A DNA stretch of 64,000 nucleotides from Rhodobacteraceae bacterium M385 (GTDB lineage Bacteria; Pseudomonadota; Alphaproteobacteria; Rhodobacterales; Rhodobacteraceae): NCBI GenBank assembly GCA_025141835.1, contig CP081102.1, forward strand, positions 2,418,001 to 2,482,000. The letters are read 5' to 3'. Positions 1 through 8,518 of this stretch are shown here, in pieces. The notes below the pieces were generated by a model. It was not told where the DNA came from. It worked only from the letters and a program-made list of their open reading frames with translations, and ran no database searches. Both the position numbers and the translations under genes were made by a program. Each line of letters opens with the position of its first letter. Position 1 is the stretch's first letter.

Positions 1-2401
1 CGTCGCAATACTTCTGCGCATTGGAAATCAGATTAATGAACACCTGCGACAGACGGTCCGCATCGGTCCAAAGGCGCACATTTTCCGCGTCCCGGTCGCG
101 CTTGATTACCAGCCGGGTTTGAGATTCCGCGCCTGCTGCTGAAATCGCCCGGTCCATCACGTCGCTCAGCTTCACGCTGCCCATATTCAGCGTCACGCGG
201 CCGTTTTCCAACACGCTCAGGTCCAACAGATCATCGAGCAATCGGGTCAGGCGCATGGACTCGTCGTGGATGATCCGGCTGAAGCGCGCACGGGCGGCGT
301 CATCTACCGGGTCCGACTGCATCAGAATTTCCGAGAACGCCCGGATCGAGGTCATGGGCGTGCGCAGTTCGTGACTGATCTGCGACAGGAAGGCATCCTT
401 TTGCACCGACAACTCTGTCAGCTTGGCGTTGGCTTCGCGCAGGCTACGGGCGGCTTGGGCCAGTTCTTCGGATTTGGCTTCGAGTTGGCTGGAATACTCC
501 ATGATTTGAGCCGTCTCGTCAGCCACCGCCAGAAGGTCACGCACGGAAACGCTGGCCGCGCCCGCGATCTGGGCCACCATCGCATGGGCCGTGGCTGCCC
601 CGACCGAGCCTGCAAGCTCACGCTCTAGCCGTTGTAGAAAATCCGGCGTGGGTTCGGGGACGTCGCCTTCATGGCCTTGGGCGGCGGCAACCTCGGCAAA
701 GAGGCGCCCCGCACGGCCCGAGCCAAGGATACGTTGCGCCATGATTAACAGGTCATCGGCGGTGCCCGCCGCCCCCCTCCATCCCTTCAACGCGCGGGAA
801 TGGTCGAAAACATTGACGAATTGCGCCCCTTGCAGCCGTTCTAACGGCGTCGGGAACGTCAGAAGCGACCCCATGATGAACAACGACGCATTCACCCCAA
901 GCGACAGAACCATTGCCGTCAGAAGCGGGTCCGTAGCCTCTAGCCCCAAAGGCGTCGCGGGCGATAGCCAGGCGATACCGAAGGGCCCCTCGGACAGGAT
1001 GGGGGCAATCATACCGCCGGTTTCAACCACGTTGGGGAGCAGCAGGAACCAACCCCAAATCGCGAAGCCGAAGCCGATCCCCAGGGCGGCGCCCGGCCGT
1101 GTGGCGCCGCGCCAAAGGATACCGCCCACCAACGCCGGCAACACCTGTGCCAACCCCAGAAACGAGATCAAGCCGATGGAGGCCAGCGCCGCATTGCCCC
1201 CCGATTGCCGATAGTACAGCAGCCCCAACAACAGCACCCCTGCGATAGAGAACCGCCGCGCCATCAACGCCATGCTCCGCATGTCGCCCCCGCGCGCATC
1301 GCCGCGCGGGCTGATGTGCAACCACAAGGGCACGATAATGTGGTTCGAAACCATGGTGGACAGCGCAAGCGCGGCTACGATCACCATGGATGTGGCGGCC
1401 GAAAAGCCGCCCAGAAACACCAAAAGCGCCAGAAGGTCCTGGTCCAAAGACAAAGGCACTGTCAGCACGTAAAGGTCGGGGTTTGTGCCGGTGCCGGGCA
1501 AGCTCATCCCCGCCACGGCGATCGGCACCACGAAAAGCGATATCAGCAACAAATACAGTGGAAAGGCCCACCCCGCGACGGCCAAGTGCCGTTCGTCCGA
1601 GTTCTCGACCACCAGAACTTGGAACATCCTTGGCAGGCACAAGATCGCCGCCCCCGCCAGCACCGTCAGCCCCAACCAGCGGGCCCCGTTCAAAGGCTCC
1701 CGCGCGATGGGAGAGGCCTCGATCCGCGCCAACATATCCCCCGGCCCGTCCGCCACGCCCCAGACCACGAAGATGCCTACGCTCAGGATCGCGGCGAGCT
1801 TCACGATGGCTTCGAACGCGATGGCACTGACAAGGCCGGGGTGCCTCTCGTTCAGGTCAAGGGATCGGGTGCCGAAGATGATGGTGAAGACGGCAAGCCC
1901 CCCCGCCAACCAGACCGCCGTGGCCCCTGATCCGGCGGAGCCAAAAGCACCGGGTTGCGCAAAAACCGAAAACGACAGCGTCACCGATTGCAGTTGCAGC
2001 GCGATGTAGGGCGTCGTGCCAATAACCGCTAGCACAGTGACCAGCGCCGCCAAGCCGCCAGACTTGCCGTAGCGGCTGGAGATCATGTCAGCGATGGAGG
2101 TAATCCGCTGCGCCCGACCGATCCGCACCACTTTGCGTAGCAGCCAGTACCAGCCCACGAAAACCAAGGTCGGCCCCAGATAGATAGTCAGAAATTCCAA
2201 CCCAGACCGCGCCGCAGAGCCTACCGCACCGTAGAATGTCCAAGCGGTCGCATAGATGGATAGGCTGAGCGTGTAGGTGATTGGTGAATTCAGCCAGCGG
2301 GCCTCGCCCCTACGGGCGCTTTTCTCGGCCCAGAAAGCAATGGCAAACAGGCCCAGAACATAAAGCACGCAAACCGCGATCAACCCGTCGAGACTGCGCA
2401 T
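1..2401 (-). CDS. Sodium/solute symporter-sensor histidine kinase fusion (CbrA-like), 3' end outside window
   Basis: About 800 residues are visible and the reading frame runs off the left edge without a stop, so the C-terminus is missing. The first ~480 residues are a run of hydrophobic helices of the sodium:solute symporter (PutP-like) fold. A linker with a short coiled-coil stretch follows, then a HisKA domain with the H-box SHELRTPM (phospho-accepting His near residue 675). The start of a HATPase domain with its N-box (LISNAQKY) lies at the window edge. This matches the CbrA family, in which a transporter-like module is thought to sense nutrients and control a response regulator. It is the last of three genes read in the same direction; the ATG lies one base after the stop of the small membrane protein upstream, so translation is probably coupled. 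The substrate sensed cannot be read from the sequence. Confidence 0.9.
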   Translation of the reverse strand, partial: MRSLDGLIAVCVLYVLGLFAIAFWAEKSARRGEARWLNSPITYTLSLSIYATAWTFYGAVGSAARSGLEFLTIYLGPTLVFVGWYWLLRKVVRIGRAQRITSIADMISSRYGKSGGLAALVTVLAVIGTTPYIALQLQSVTLSFSVFAQPGAFGSAGSGATAVWLAGGLAVFTIIFGTRSLDLNERHPGLVSAIAFEAIVKLAAILSVGIFVVWGVADGPGDMLARIEASPIAREPLNGARWLGLTVLAGAAILCLPRMFQVLVVENSDERHLAVAGWAFPLYLLLISLFVVPIAVAGMSLPGTGTNPDLYVLTVPLSLDQDLLALLVFLGGFSAATSMVIVAALALSTMVSNHIIVPLWLHISPRGDARGGDMRSMALMARRFSIAGVLLLGLLYYRQSGGNAALASIGLISFLGLAQVLPALVGGILWRGATRPGAALGIGFGFAIWGWFLLLPNVVETGGMIAPILSEGPFGIAWLSPATPLGLEATDPLLTAMVLSLGVNASLFIMGSLLTFPTPLERLQGAQFVNVFDHSRALKGWRGAAGTADDLLIMAQRILGSGRAGRLFAEVAAAQGHEGDVPEPTPDFLQRLERELAGSVGAATAHAMVAQIAGAASVSVRDLLAVADETAQIMEYSSQLEAKSEELAQAARSLREANAKLTELSVQKDAFLSQISHELRTPMTSIRAFSEILMQSDPVDDAARARFSRIIHDESMRLTRLLDDLLDLSVLENGRVTLNMGSVKLSDVMDRAISAAGAESQTRLVIKRDRDAENVRLWTDADRLSQVFINLISNAQKYCD

Positions 2402-2402
2402 A

Positions 2403-2708
2403 TCAGTCGCGCTCAGAAGGGACGGTTGAGGGGCGTGCGGGCGGTGCGGGCGTTGTTGGTGGCTCTGCCTCGGCCGCTACACTGCCCACAAGGGCGCGGC
2501 TGACGAGGGCGGTCAGCACAATCATGGCCAGCCAAATGGCGAAATAATAGACCAGCTCCCCGGCCAAAGTTGCGCCCTCTCCCGCGCCGTCGCGGATGAA
2601 CACGGGGCCGAAGATGAGGATCGCGCAGAGGAACGGCAGAAGCCGCGCCGCGTCTTGCAGTCGGTATTGCCGATAGGTGCGGCGTTCCAGAAACAGGCGG
2701 CGGGCCAC
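2403..2708 (-). CDS. Small two-helix membrane protein upstream of the symporter-kinase
   Basis: A 101-residue protein with a basic, Arg-rich N-terminus, two predicted membrane helices (about residues 22-40 and 50-74) and a Pro/Ala-rich tail. I do not recognise a named family. It lies 4 bp after the response regulator and its stop is separated by one base from the kinase ATG, so it is part of the same operon. Small membrane proteins coupled to the kinase are known for CbrA systems (CbrX in Pseudomonas). An accessory or assembly role for the kinase is inferred from position only; no sequence similarity to CbrX was tested. Confidence 0.75.
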   Translation of the reverse strand: MARRLFLERRTYRQYRLQDAARLLPFLCAILIFGPVFIRDGAGEGATLAGELVYYFAIWLAMIVLTALVSRALVGSVAAEAEPPTTPAPPARPSTVPSERD

Positions 2709-2712
2709 GGGG

Positions 2713-3237
2713 TTACCCCTCTCCGATTGCGGCGCTCTTTCGCATCGCGGTAATCACGTCGAGCAGTTCTGTGTTAGCGAAAGGTTTGGTCAGGAAGCCG
2801 TTGGCCCCCAGTGCCATCGCTTGATCCCGGTCTTTCGCCTGCCCTTTCGCGGTCAGCATCAGCACAGGTAGATCTTTGGTTTCGGGTCGCGCACGCAGGT
2901 CGGCCAAGATCTCGAAGCCCGAGCGCCCCGGCAGCATCACGTCCAGCACCAGCATATCCGGCGACAGGCGGGCGATTTCTTCCAGTGCGTCGCCCCCTTT
3001 GCCATGGCCGCGCACATCCCACCCGGCACGGCCAAGGATGAAGCTGATCGCCTCTAGGATATTGGATTCATCTTCCACGATCAGGATGCGCCCGACAGAG
3101 GCGCGCGTCCCGACAGGTTTAGCACCTTGTTCCGCGCCGTTCATCGTATCGAGCCCGATTGCGGGCCCGGCATTATGTGCAGTCATTTCGGCCACCGGGC
3201 TGCCCATAGCAGCCGTGCCTTTATGTTCTCCGGTCAT
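2713..3237 (-). CDS. Single-domain response regulator
   Basis: A 174-residue protein made of a ~45-residue unstructured N-terminal tail and one CheY-like receiver domain. The acidic pocket is E55-D56, the phospho-acceptor is D99 in VLDVMLP, T129 lies in MLTAKG and K151 in LTKPF. There is no DNA-binding output domain, so it should act through protein contacts or as a phosphate relay or sink. The start is supported by a strong AGGAGG six bases upstream of the ATG. It is the first gene of the operon with the small membrane protein and the hybrid symporter-kinase, which is the likely phosphodonor. The specific function is unknown. Confidence 0.85.
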   Translation of the reverse strand: MTGEHKGTAAMGSPVAEMTAHNAGPAIGLDTMNGAEQGAKPVGTRASVGRILIVEDESNILEAISFILGRAGWDVRGHGKGGDALEEIARLSPDMLVLDVMLPGRSGFEILADLRARPETKDLPVLMLTAKGQAKDRDQAMALGANGFLTKPFANTELLDVITAMRKSAAIGEG

Positions 3238-3356
3238 CAGCCCTCCTCTTCAGGGTGCGCGAACCCTCCCGTTCGCCTGCGCCCTAAGCCTGATGGTGCA
3301 AGTGTGCATAGACTTGTGCCGCCGCGCAATGACTTCCTGCCAGAACCGCCCCTTCC

Positions 3357-4664
3357 CTAACGCCGGGCCGTGCAGCCCTCTCTTGGGCAAGTGCCGCAAC
3401 CGGGGCCTGCGGCGATAACCTCGAGCGGGTCGGAGGCTGCGGTGAGCGGCATAATCAACATGGTTGCCTCCACCCGTGCGGGCGAGCCAAAGCGGGGGCT
3501 TGCTGTGCCCTCCTCCGTCACGGGCTGAGCAACGGTCCAAGCCTTGAACCTTGTGCCCCTTGGCGTCTCGATCACAGCGATATCGGGCTGACCCACGCGC
3601 GCGAACGCCTTGTAGAGAGGCCATAGGGGACAACCCGCCGCCACGCGAGGCAGCGCAAAGCCCTGCATCCTGCGCCGGTGCAACATCGCGCCCGAAGCGT
3701 CGCAAATCGCCAACCCCATCTGCGGTACGCCAGCGCCAAACGGCAGGCTCGCCATGCGCCGCAGCATCAGGGCAACGTCGCCCCCAAGCGCGCCCAGAAT
3801 ACGGGCCGGATCATAGGCCATGTCTTGGGCCAAGGGGGCAAAGTCAGCCATGGGCAGGCGCTGCGCATCACGGGCATAGGCCCGCAAACGCGCCTCGGCC
3901 TTGGTGCGGGCGGGCCCGTCTACCATGCCAGCGTGGCGGGCCAAGACGGCGGCAATGGCGGTATCCAGGGTGCTGCTATCGGCGGCCTCAATCTCGGCGA
4001 AGTAATGGTCTTCGGCCTCAAACATCGCCTCCACGGTTTCTTCCGGCGCCGAAACTTCCGCCCCTACCCCCGGTGCTTCAAACTGCGCCAAAAGGCCCGT
4101 GGCACGCGACGACAACCGCTCTGCGTCCTCGTGCAGGTTGCGGTGGAACCTGCCCCGCCAGGCGGGGTCCAAATCAGTCTCTTTCACCAAAATATCGGCC
4201 GTGGTGCGGATCGCTGCTACGGATGAAAGCACTTCGTGCATCGCCTCGGCCAAGGCGGGATCGTGGGCCAGCCGATCCCTGAGGGCATCAATCTGCCCCT
4301 CAAGCGCACGGGCACGGGCCTCTTGCGCGGCGATCAGCGCGGTCCAGCCGGGGAAGCGGGCGACCAATTCGTCGATCCGTGCGGTTTCTGCGGGGACACC
4401 GCCCAACGCCCTTGCCGCCGCATCCAGCAATTCGCTGATGCCCGCGTCCACCCCTTCCGTCAGGGCCGAGACGTCTACCTCTAGGGCATGGGCCAGTTGC
4501 AGCAGCAACTTACCCCCGATCTTCCGATGATTATGCTCGATCAGGTTCAGGTATGAGGGCGACACGCCCACTTCTGACGCCAAAGCCCCCTGCTTGACCC
4601 CCAAAGCCAAGCGTCGTTCGCGGATTCGACTGCCTGTAAGATGGTCCGGTTTGTGCTGCGCCAT
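3357..4664 (-). CDS. XRE-family regulator with DUF2083 (short-chain fatty acid regulator type)
   Basis: The 435-residue product starts at MAQHKPD; the frame is open 13 codons further upstream, but this ATG gives the usual short tail before the helix-turn-helix (about residues 8-62, containing SPSYLNLIEHNHRKI). A long helical middle is followed by the DUF2083 region typical of short-chain fatty-acyl responsive regulators (ScfR/RamB/PrpR type), with GCPLWPLYKAF and a Cys-containing end (CGTCPREGC). This family controls acetate, propionate or glyoxylate-shunt genes in actinobacteria and alphaproteobacteria. No metabolic target lies next to it, so it may act at a distance. Two TTTACA repeats 20 bp apart just upstream could be an autoregulatory site. 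Confidence 0.85.
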   Translation of the reverse strand: MAQHKPDHLTGSRIRERRLALGVKQGALASEVGVSPSYLNLIEHNHRKIGGKLLLQLAHALEVDVSALTEGVDAGISELLDAAARALGGVPAETARIDELVARFPGWTALIAAQEARARALEGQIDALRDRLAHDPALAEAMHEVLSSVAAIRTTADILVKETDLDPAWRGRFHRNLHEDAERLSSRATGLLAQFEAPGVGAEVSAPEETVEAMFEAEDHYFAEIEAADSSTLDTAIAAVLARHAGMVDGPARTKAEARLRAYARDAQRLPMADFAPLAQDMAYDPARILGALGGDVALMLRRMASLPFGAGVPQMGLAICDASGAMLHRRRMQGFALPRVAAGCPLWPLYKAFARVGQPDIAVIETPRGTRFKAWTVAQPVTEEGTASPRFGSPARVEATMLIMPLTAASDPLEVIAAGPGCGTCPREGCTARR

Positions 4665-4674
4665 GGAGATCTTC

Positions 4675-4700
4675 TTTACAGAATTTTCAAGCAATTTACA
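4675..4700. promoter_or_regulatory. Paired TTTACA direct repeats upstream of the XRE regulator
   Basis: TTTACA occurs at 4675-4680 and again at 4695-4700, exactly 20 bp apart (two helical turns), in an AT-rich stretch 11-36 bp upstream of the regulator's ATG. On the minus strand these read TGTAAA. Position and phasing suggest an operator for autoregulation or overlapping promoter elements. This is inference; the family's known operators are TTTGCAAA-like and do not match exactly. Confidence 0.35.
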
Positions 4701-4871
4701 CAATGCGAGGCGTAGAGCAATGGGTGCAGGCGACGGCTCCTCCCTACGCTCCTCGCCGTATTTTGTTCAAGTTTTCCGCATTGAAAGCGCGCTGTTAACG
4801 CGTCGGAAACCTCTATGGAGGCATCTTAGTCGCGGGTGTCTCTGTACGAAAATTCGTGTGAGGAGTGAGAA

Positions 4872-5246
4872 ATGGAATACTCAAGTTTTTCGCCAAGGGC
4901 GGATGCCGCGGGCCTTGCCGCAACAACACAACTATCCCACGGGCCAAATGCCCTAAGCACCGCCGCTGAAACCCAGCGACCGGTCTTGGCGGCAGCAGGG
5001 GCTGATCCGACCCGGGCCAAAACCGATGGGGAGTTTCAACCACTCGATACGTTTGAGGTGGGCGACAACGATCACGTCCCCGTCCCCCCCGAACCGCCAC
5101 GCGAAGCGACGGTGCTTGCCGTCATCGCCGATGCGCCAGAAATTGAAGAGCCTGCCGAACCGGTGGAGGTGGAAGACCCCATGATCGCCACACTGCGCGA
5201 TATTGATGGTGAAACTGAAAACCCAACCGTTGATATTCGTCGCTAA
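4872..5246 (+). CDS. Small acidic hypothetical protein
   Basis: A 124-residue open frame with a GAGGAG ribosome-binding site eight bases upstream of the ATG. The product is rich in Ala, Pro, Glu and Asp, has no signal peptide or membrane segment, and looks largely disordered, with an acidic PEPPREA to EEPAEPVEVEDP region near residues 75-105. I do not recognise a family. It is transcribed divergently from the XRE regulator. The good ribosome-binding site and the absence of a competing gene on the other strand support it being real; the low-complexity composition argues for caution. Confidence 0.5.
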   Translation: MEYSSFSPRADAAGLAATTQLSHGPNALSTAAETQRPVLAAAGADPTRAKTDGEFQPLDTFEVGDNDHVPVPPEPPREATVLAVIADAPEIEEPAEPVEVEDPMIATLRDIDGETENPTVDIRR

Positions 5247-5328
5247 CGGCCGCACCGAGATACCCTGCCCTGGGAACTCGCTGCGACGACTTCGTGCTGG
5301 TCTGTAAGGATGGGCTTAAACAAAGAAA

Positions 5329-5357
5329 GGCCCCGCAAGCAGATCGCACACGGGGCC
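5329..5357 (-). terminator. Rho-independent terminator of the pyrimidine ABC/hydA operon
   Basis: A 7-bp perfect stem GGCCCCG/CGGGGCC with a 15-nt loop. Read on the minus strand it is followed by TTTCTTTG. It lies 35 bp after the stop of the substrate-binding protein gene, the last gene of the minus-strand operon. Confidence 0.7.
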
Positions 5358-5391
5358 AATTCTTGATCCAAACAGATATTTGGCTCGAGGC

Positions 5392-6387
5392 TTACTCAGC
5401 CAAAGCCGCGTCTGTCACAACATGGGTGAAGGCCCCTTCGGGCGCGGCCGAAATCACCGGATCGGAACCGCCCGCCAACAGCGTGTCGACTGTTCGCTGA
5501 TACGCGGCCTCGTCCAAACGGCCATCGCCTCCTTCAACCAGCAAAGCAACCTCGCCCATCATGCGCAGCTGATGCTCTTCAGTCTGCGCGCCGGTCTCGT
5601 CGTAGTCGAGCACGATCATCGCCGCGTCATCGGGGTTCTCAGCCGCCCATGCCCAACCGCGCATGGAGGCGCGTACGAAACGGGCCATGCGGTCGACAAA
5701 TTCGGGGTCTTCTAGGTTCTCTTCCAACGCCCAGATACCGTCTTCCAAGGTGGAAACGCCGTAATCCTCATAGCGGAAGGTTACCAGTTCATCCGGCGTG
5801 ACGCCCGCGTCGATGACCTGCCAATATTCGTTGTACGTCATCGTGGACATGCAGTCCGCTTGGCGCTGCAACAGTGGATCGACGTTGAAGCCAGCCTGCA
5901 ACAGCGTCACGCCATCATCGCCGCCCTCCACACCGATATCCAATTGGGACATCCACGACAGGAACGGGTATTCGTTACCAAAGAACCAATGCGCGACGGT
6001 ATGCCCGGCCAGATCGGCAGGCTCGGTGATCCCGCTATCGGCCCAACAGGTCAGCATCAGGCCCGAGCGAACAAACGGCTGCGCGATGTTCACGACCGGA
6101 AGGCCGTTCTCGCGCGCCGCCAAAGCCGACGGCATCCAGTTCAACATCACATCAGCGCCGCCACCGGCCAACACCTGCGGCGGTGCAATGTCGGGGCCGC
6201 CGGGAATGATATTCACCGTTAGCGCTTCTTCGTCGTAATAGCCGTTCTCCAGCGCCACATAATAGCCCGCAAATTGCGACTGCGTGACCCACTGAAGCTG
6301 CAAGTTCACCTCGGCCGCATGGCCATCCGCCAGCGCCATGCCGCCGCTCGCCAAAAGCGCCGCGGCGCTAAGTGTCAGATGTTTCAT
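5392..6387 (-). CDS. ABC transporter substrate-binding protein, NMT1/THI5-like (probable pyrimidine importer)
   Basis: A 331-residue protein with a cleavable signal peptide (MKHLTLSAAALLASGGMALA) and the periplasmic binding fold of the SsuA/THI5 family: LQWVTQSQFAGYYVALENGY near the N-terminus and the VLAGGGADVMLNW loop. The family binds hydroxymethylpyrimidine, taurine, riboflavin and similar compounds. Its position as last gene of an operon with dihydropyrimidinase, beta-ureidopropionase-like amidohydrolase and aminotransferase suggests uracil, thymine or a related pyrimidine as ligand; that is inference. A GGAGGG site precedes the ATG. A set of short repeats lies between it and the permease gene upstream. 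Confidence 0.85.
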   Translation of the reverse strand: MKHLTLSAAALLASGGMALADGHAAEVNLQLQWVTQSQFAGYYVALENGYYDEEALTVNIIPGGPDIAPPQVLAGGGADVMLNWMPSALAARENGLPVVNIAQPFVRSGLMLTCWADSGITEPADLAGHTVAHWFFGNEYPFLSWMSQLDIGVEGGDDGVTLLQAGFNVDPLLQRQADCMSTMTYNEYWQVIDAGVTPDELVTFRYEDYGVSTLEDGIWALEENLEDPEFVDRMARFVRASMRGWAWAAENPDDAAMIVLDYDETGAQTEEHQLRMMGEVALLVEGGDGRLDEAAYQRTVDTLLAGGSDPVISAAPEGAFTHVVTDAALAE

Positions 6388-6523
6388 AATATTCCCTCCA
6401 AGTTGCGTAGGTATTGTTTTCGTTAACTTCTTCTTCTCACCCTCAGCGGCACTCTCCGGTGCACTTGTGCCTCAGGCAATCTCTTCGGCGACCGCTACTT
6501 CATTCGCGCTCGACTTCGCATCT

Positions 6524-6604
6524 TCCTATCAGCGCACACTCCAGTGCGGCCTTCAATTGCGCACGCTCCGGTGCGACCTTCAGTTGCGCACACTCCGGTG
6601 CGAC
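6524..6604 (-). repeat. Three tandem 27-bp repeats spanning the end of the permease gene
   Basis: Copies lie at 6524-6550, 6551-6577 and 6578-6604. The two right-hand copies differ at only two positions; the left-hand copy is more diverged. Each contains a small inverted repeat (CGCAC...GTGCG around ACTCCG). Copy 6578-6604 holds the last codons and the TGA of the permease gene, so the array looks like a tandem duplication of that 3' end. A further partial, diverged copy (GGCACTCTCCGGTGC) is at about 6449-6463. Confidence 0.85.
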
Positions 6605-7512
6605 GGATGCCAGAACGTCAACTGACGCTCCATCAATGCCATCAACCCATACAGGCCCGAGCCCGCAAGTGCCGCAACAGTAATTTCTGCCCAGACCATA
6701 TCCATGGCCAGTCGTCCAACCTCGATCTTAATCCGAAAGCCCATCCCCACCGTGGGTGAGCCAAAAAATTCAGCCACAATCGCCCCGATCAGCGCAAGGG
6801 TTGAGCAGATTTTCAACCCGTTGAACAAAAACGGCATCGCGGTGGGCAGACGCAACTTCAGCAGTGTTTGCCAATAGTTGGCCGCATAGGTGTGCATCAA
6901 GTCCCGCTGTATGGCGTCGCTTTCCTTCATCCCCTGCACCGCGTTGACCAGCATGGGAAAAAACACCATCGCCACCACAACCGCCACCTTGGACGATGGG
7001 CCGAACCCATACCACATGACAAGAATTGGCGCGGTGCCCACGATTGGCAGCGCCGCGATGAAATTGCCGACCGGCAACAACCCCTTCTGCAAGAAAGCCG
7101 ACCGATCAATCGCCAGTGCCGCCAGAAACGCAATGCCGCACCCCAGCACATAGCCCACCAAGGCGCCACGCAAGATCGTCTGCACGAAATCCACCCAAAG
7201 TGTCGGAATATTGGCTGCGAACGCCAGCGCAATGGCGCTTGGTGCGGGCAAAATCACCGGGCTCACCTCGAATAGCCGCACCGCCAGTTCCCAAAGCGTT
7301 AATAGTGTTAACCCAAACACCACCGGCACCAAAATGCGCGCGCCCGCCACGCTTGCCTGGGCCATCCAAGCGTTCAACGCCCAAGCCCCGAGCCAAACCG
7401 CCAACAACAAAGCCGCCCGCCAGTCCAAAATCGCCACTAATACGACAGCCAGAACCGCACCGCCCATCCAAACCATGGGCCCGACTGATTGGCGTGCCTG
7501 AACTTCACTCAC
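6580..7512 (-). CDS. ABC transporter permease (pyrimidine operon, second permease)
   Basis: A 310-residue inner-membrane protein of the BPD_transp_1 family. It has several hydrophobic segments, and the cytoplasmic EAA loop is seen around MHTYAANYWQTLLKLRLP. A GTG start preceded by GGAG is used. It is closest in type to SsuC/ThiX permeases that work with NMT1/THI5-like binding proteins. The operon holds two different permeases, so the channel is probably a heterodimer. The last eight codons lie inside a 27-bp repeat that continues beyond the stop. Confidence 0.88.
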   Translation of the reverse strand: MSEVQARQSVGPMVWMGGAVLAVVLVAILDWRAALLLAVWLGAWALNAWMAQASVAGARILVPVVFGLTLLTLWELAVRLFEVSPVILPAPSAIALAFAANIPTLWVDFVQTILRGALVGYVLGCGIAFLAALAIDRSAFLQKGLLPVGNFIAALPIVGTAPILVMWYGFGPSSKVAVVVAMVFFPMLVNAVQGMKESDAIQRDLMHTYAANYWQTLLKLRLPTAMPFLFNGLKICSTLALIGAIVAEFFGSPTVGMGFRIKIEVGRLAMDMVWAEITVAALAGSGLYGLMALMERQLTFWHPSHRSVRN

Positions 7513-7570
7513 CGCGCCGCTCCTTCATCTTGGCAAATACAACTCACTCCAACACCCGCCCCATGCACCT

Positions 7571-8518
7571 TCATCGATCTAGGCCCATTCGCCGCAACGT
7601 CGTCCGCTCCACGAACCCTAAAATGCTCACCAATACCGCCGCGCAAAGCGCCGCCATGAACAAGGCGCTCCAAATCTGGATCGTCTGGCCGTAGTAACTT
7701 CCCGTGAGCAACCGCGCCCCTAACCCGAAGCGGGCCCCCGTCGGCAACTCAGCCACAATGGTGCCCACCAGTGCCGCCGCGATGCCCACCTTCAAAGAGG
7801 CGAACAAAAACGGGACCGAGGCCGGCAACCGCAATTTCCAGAATGTCTCGGCCCGGCTGGCCGAATAGGTCCGCAACAGGTCCAAATCCATCGCGCCGGG
7901 GCTGCGCAGGCCCTTCACCATGCCGACCACCACCGGGAAAAACGACAGATAGGCCGAGATCAGGGACTTTGGCACCAGTCCGACCAGACCAATGGCGTTC
8001 AAAACCACGATCACAATGGGCGCAATCGCCAGGATCGGGATGGTCTGCGAGGCAATCGCCCAAGGCATCACACTCATATCCATCGCCCGGTTATGAACAA
8101 TCGCTACCGCCAAAAACATCCCCGATAGTGTACCAATCACAAAGCCCAATAGCGTCGGCGCAAGGGTTTGGAAGGCATGGAACCACAGGCTTCTGGGGTT
8201 CGGGCGCAGCTCTCCGCGGCGCTCACGGAACATCGCCTCTCCGGCGGTGGTATTCCACAGCTCGATCGCCACCTGATGGGGCGCGGGCAGCCGCGGCCTC
8301 TCCTGCCACATGGTGTCGGTAAACAGCTCTCCGGCGCTGACCTCCAGCCCCCGCCGCTCTGCCTGATCCAAGGTCCACGCGCGGTTCATGTTATAGGCCG
8401 CCGCGTACCAGATCGCGACGATCACACCGACCACGACCAGTACCGGCAACACCGCCCCGGTGATCCGGCGCATCGTCACGCAAAACGCGCAGGGTGCCGG
8501 GGCCGCGATATCACTCAT
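7571..8518 (-). CDS. ABC transporter permease (pyrimidine operon, first permease)
   Basis: A 315-residue membrane protein. The chosen start is the ATG at 8518, which overlaps the stop of the ATPase gene (ATGAGTGA); the frame is open a further 22 codons upstream but inside the ATPase gene. One helix near residues 22-40 is followed by a large periplasmic insertion and then the BPD_transp_1 core with the EAA loop (RTYSASRAETFWKLRLPASV). It pairs with the neighbouring permease and ATPase to form an importer of the SsuBC/ThiXYZ class. Cys residues near the N-terminus (APCAFCVTM) are unusual, with no assigned role. Confidence 0.87.
   Translation of the reverse strand: MSDIAAPAPCAFCVTMRRITGAVLPVLVVVGVIVAIWYAAAYNMNRAWTLDQAERRGLEVSAGELFTDTMWQERPRLPAPHQVAIELWNTTAGEAMFRERRGELRPNPRSLWFHAFQTLAPTLLGFVIGTLSGMFLAVAIVHNRAMDMSVMPWAIASQTIPILAIAPIVIVVLNAIGLVGLVPKSLISAYLSFFPVVVGMVKGLRSPGAMDLDLLRTYSASRAETFWKLRLPASVPFLFASLKVGIAAALVGTIVAELPTGARFGLGARLLTGSYYGQTIQIWSALFMAALCAAVLVSILGFVERTTLRRMGLDR

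Noticed and set aside
6524..6604. CRISPR-like array
   Set aside because: Repeats are directly adjacent with no spacers, and no cas genes are present.
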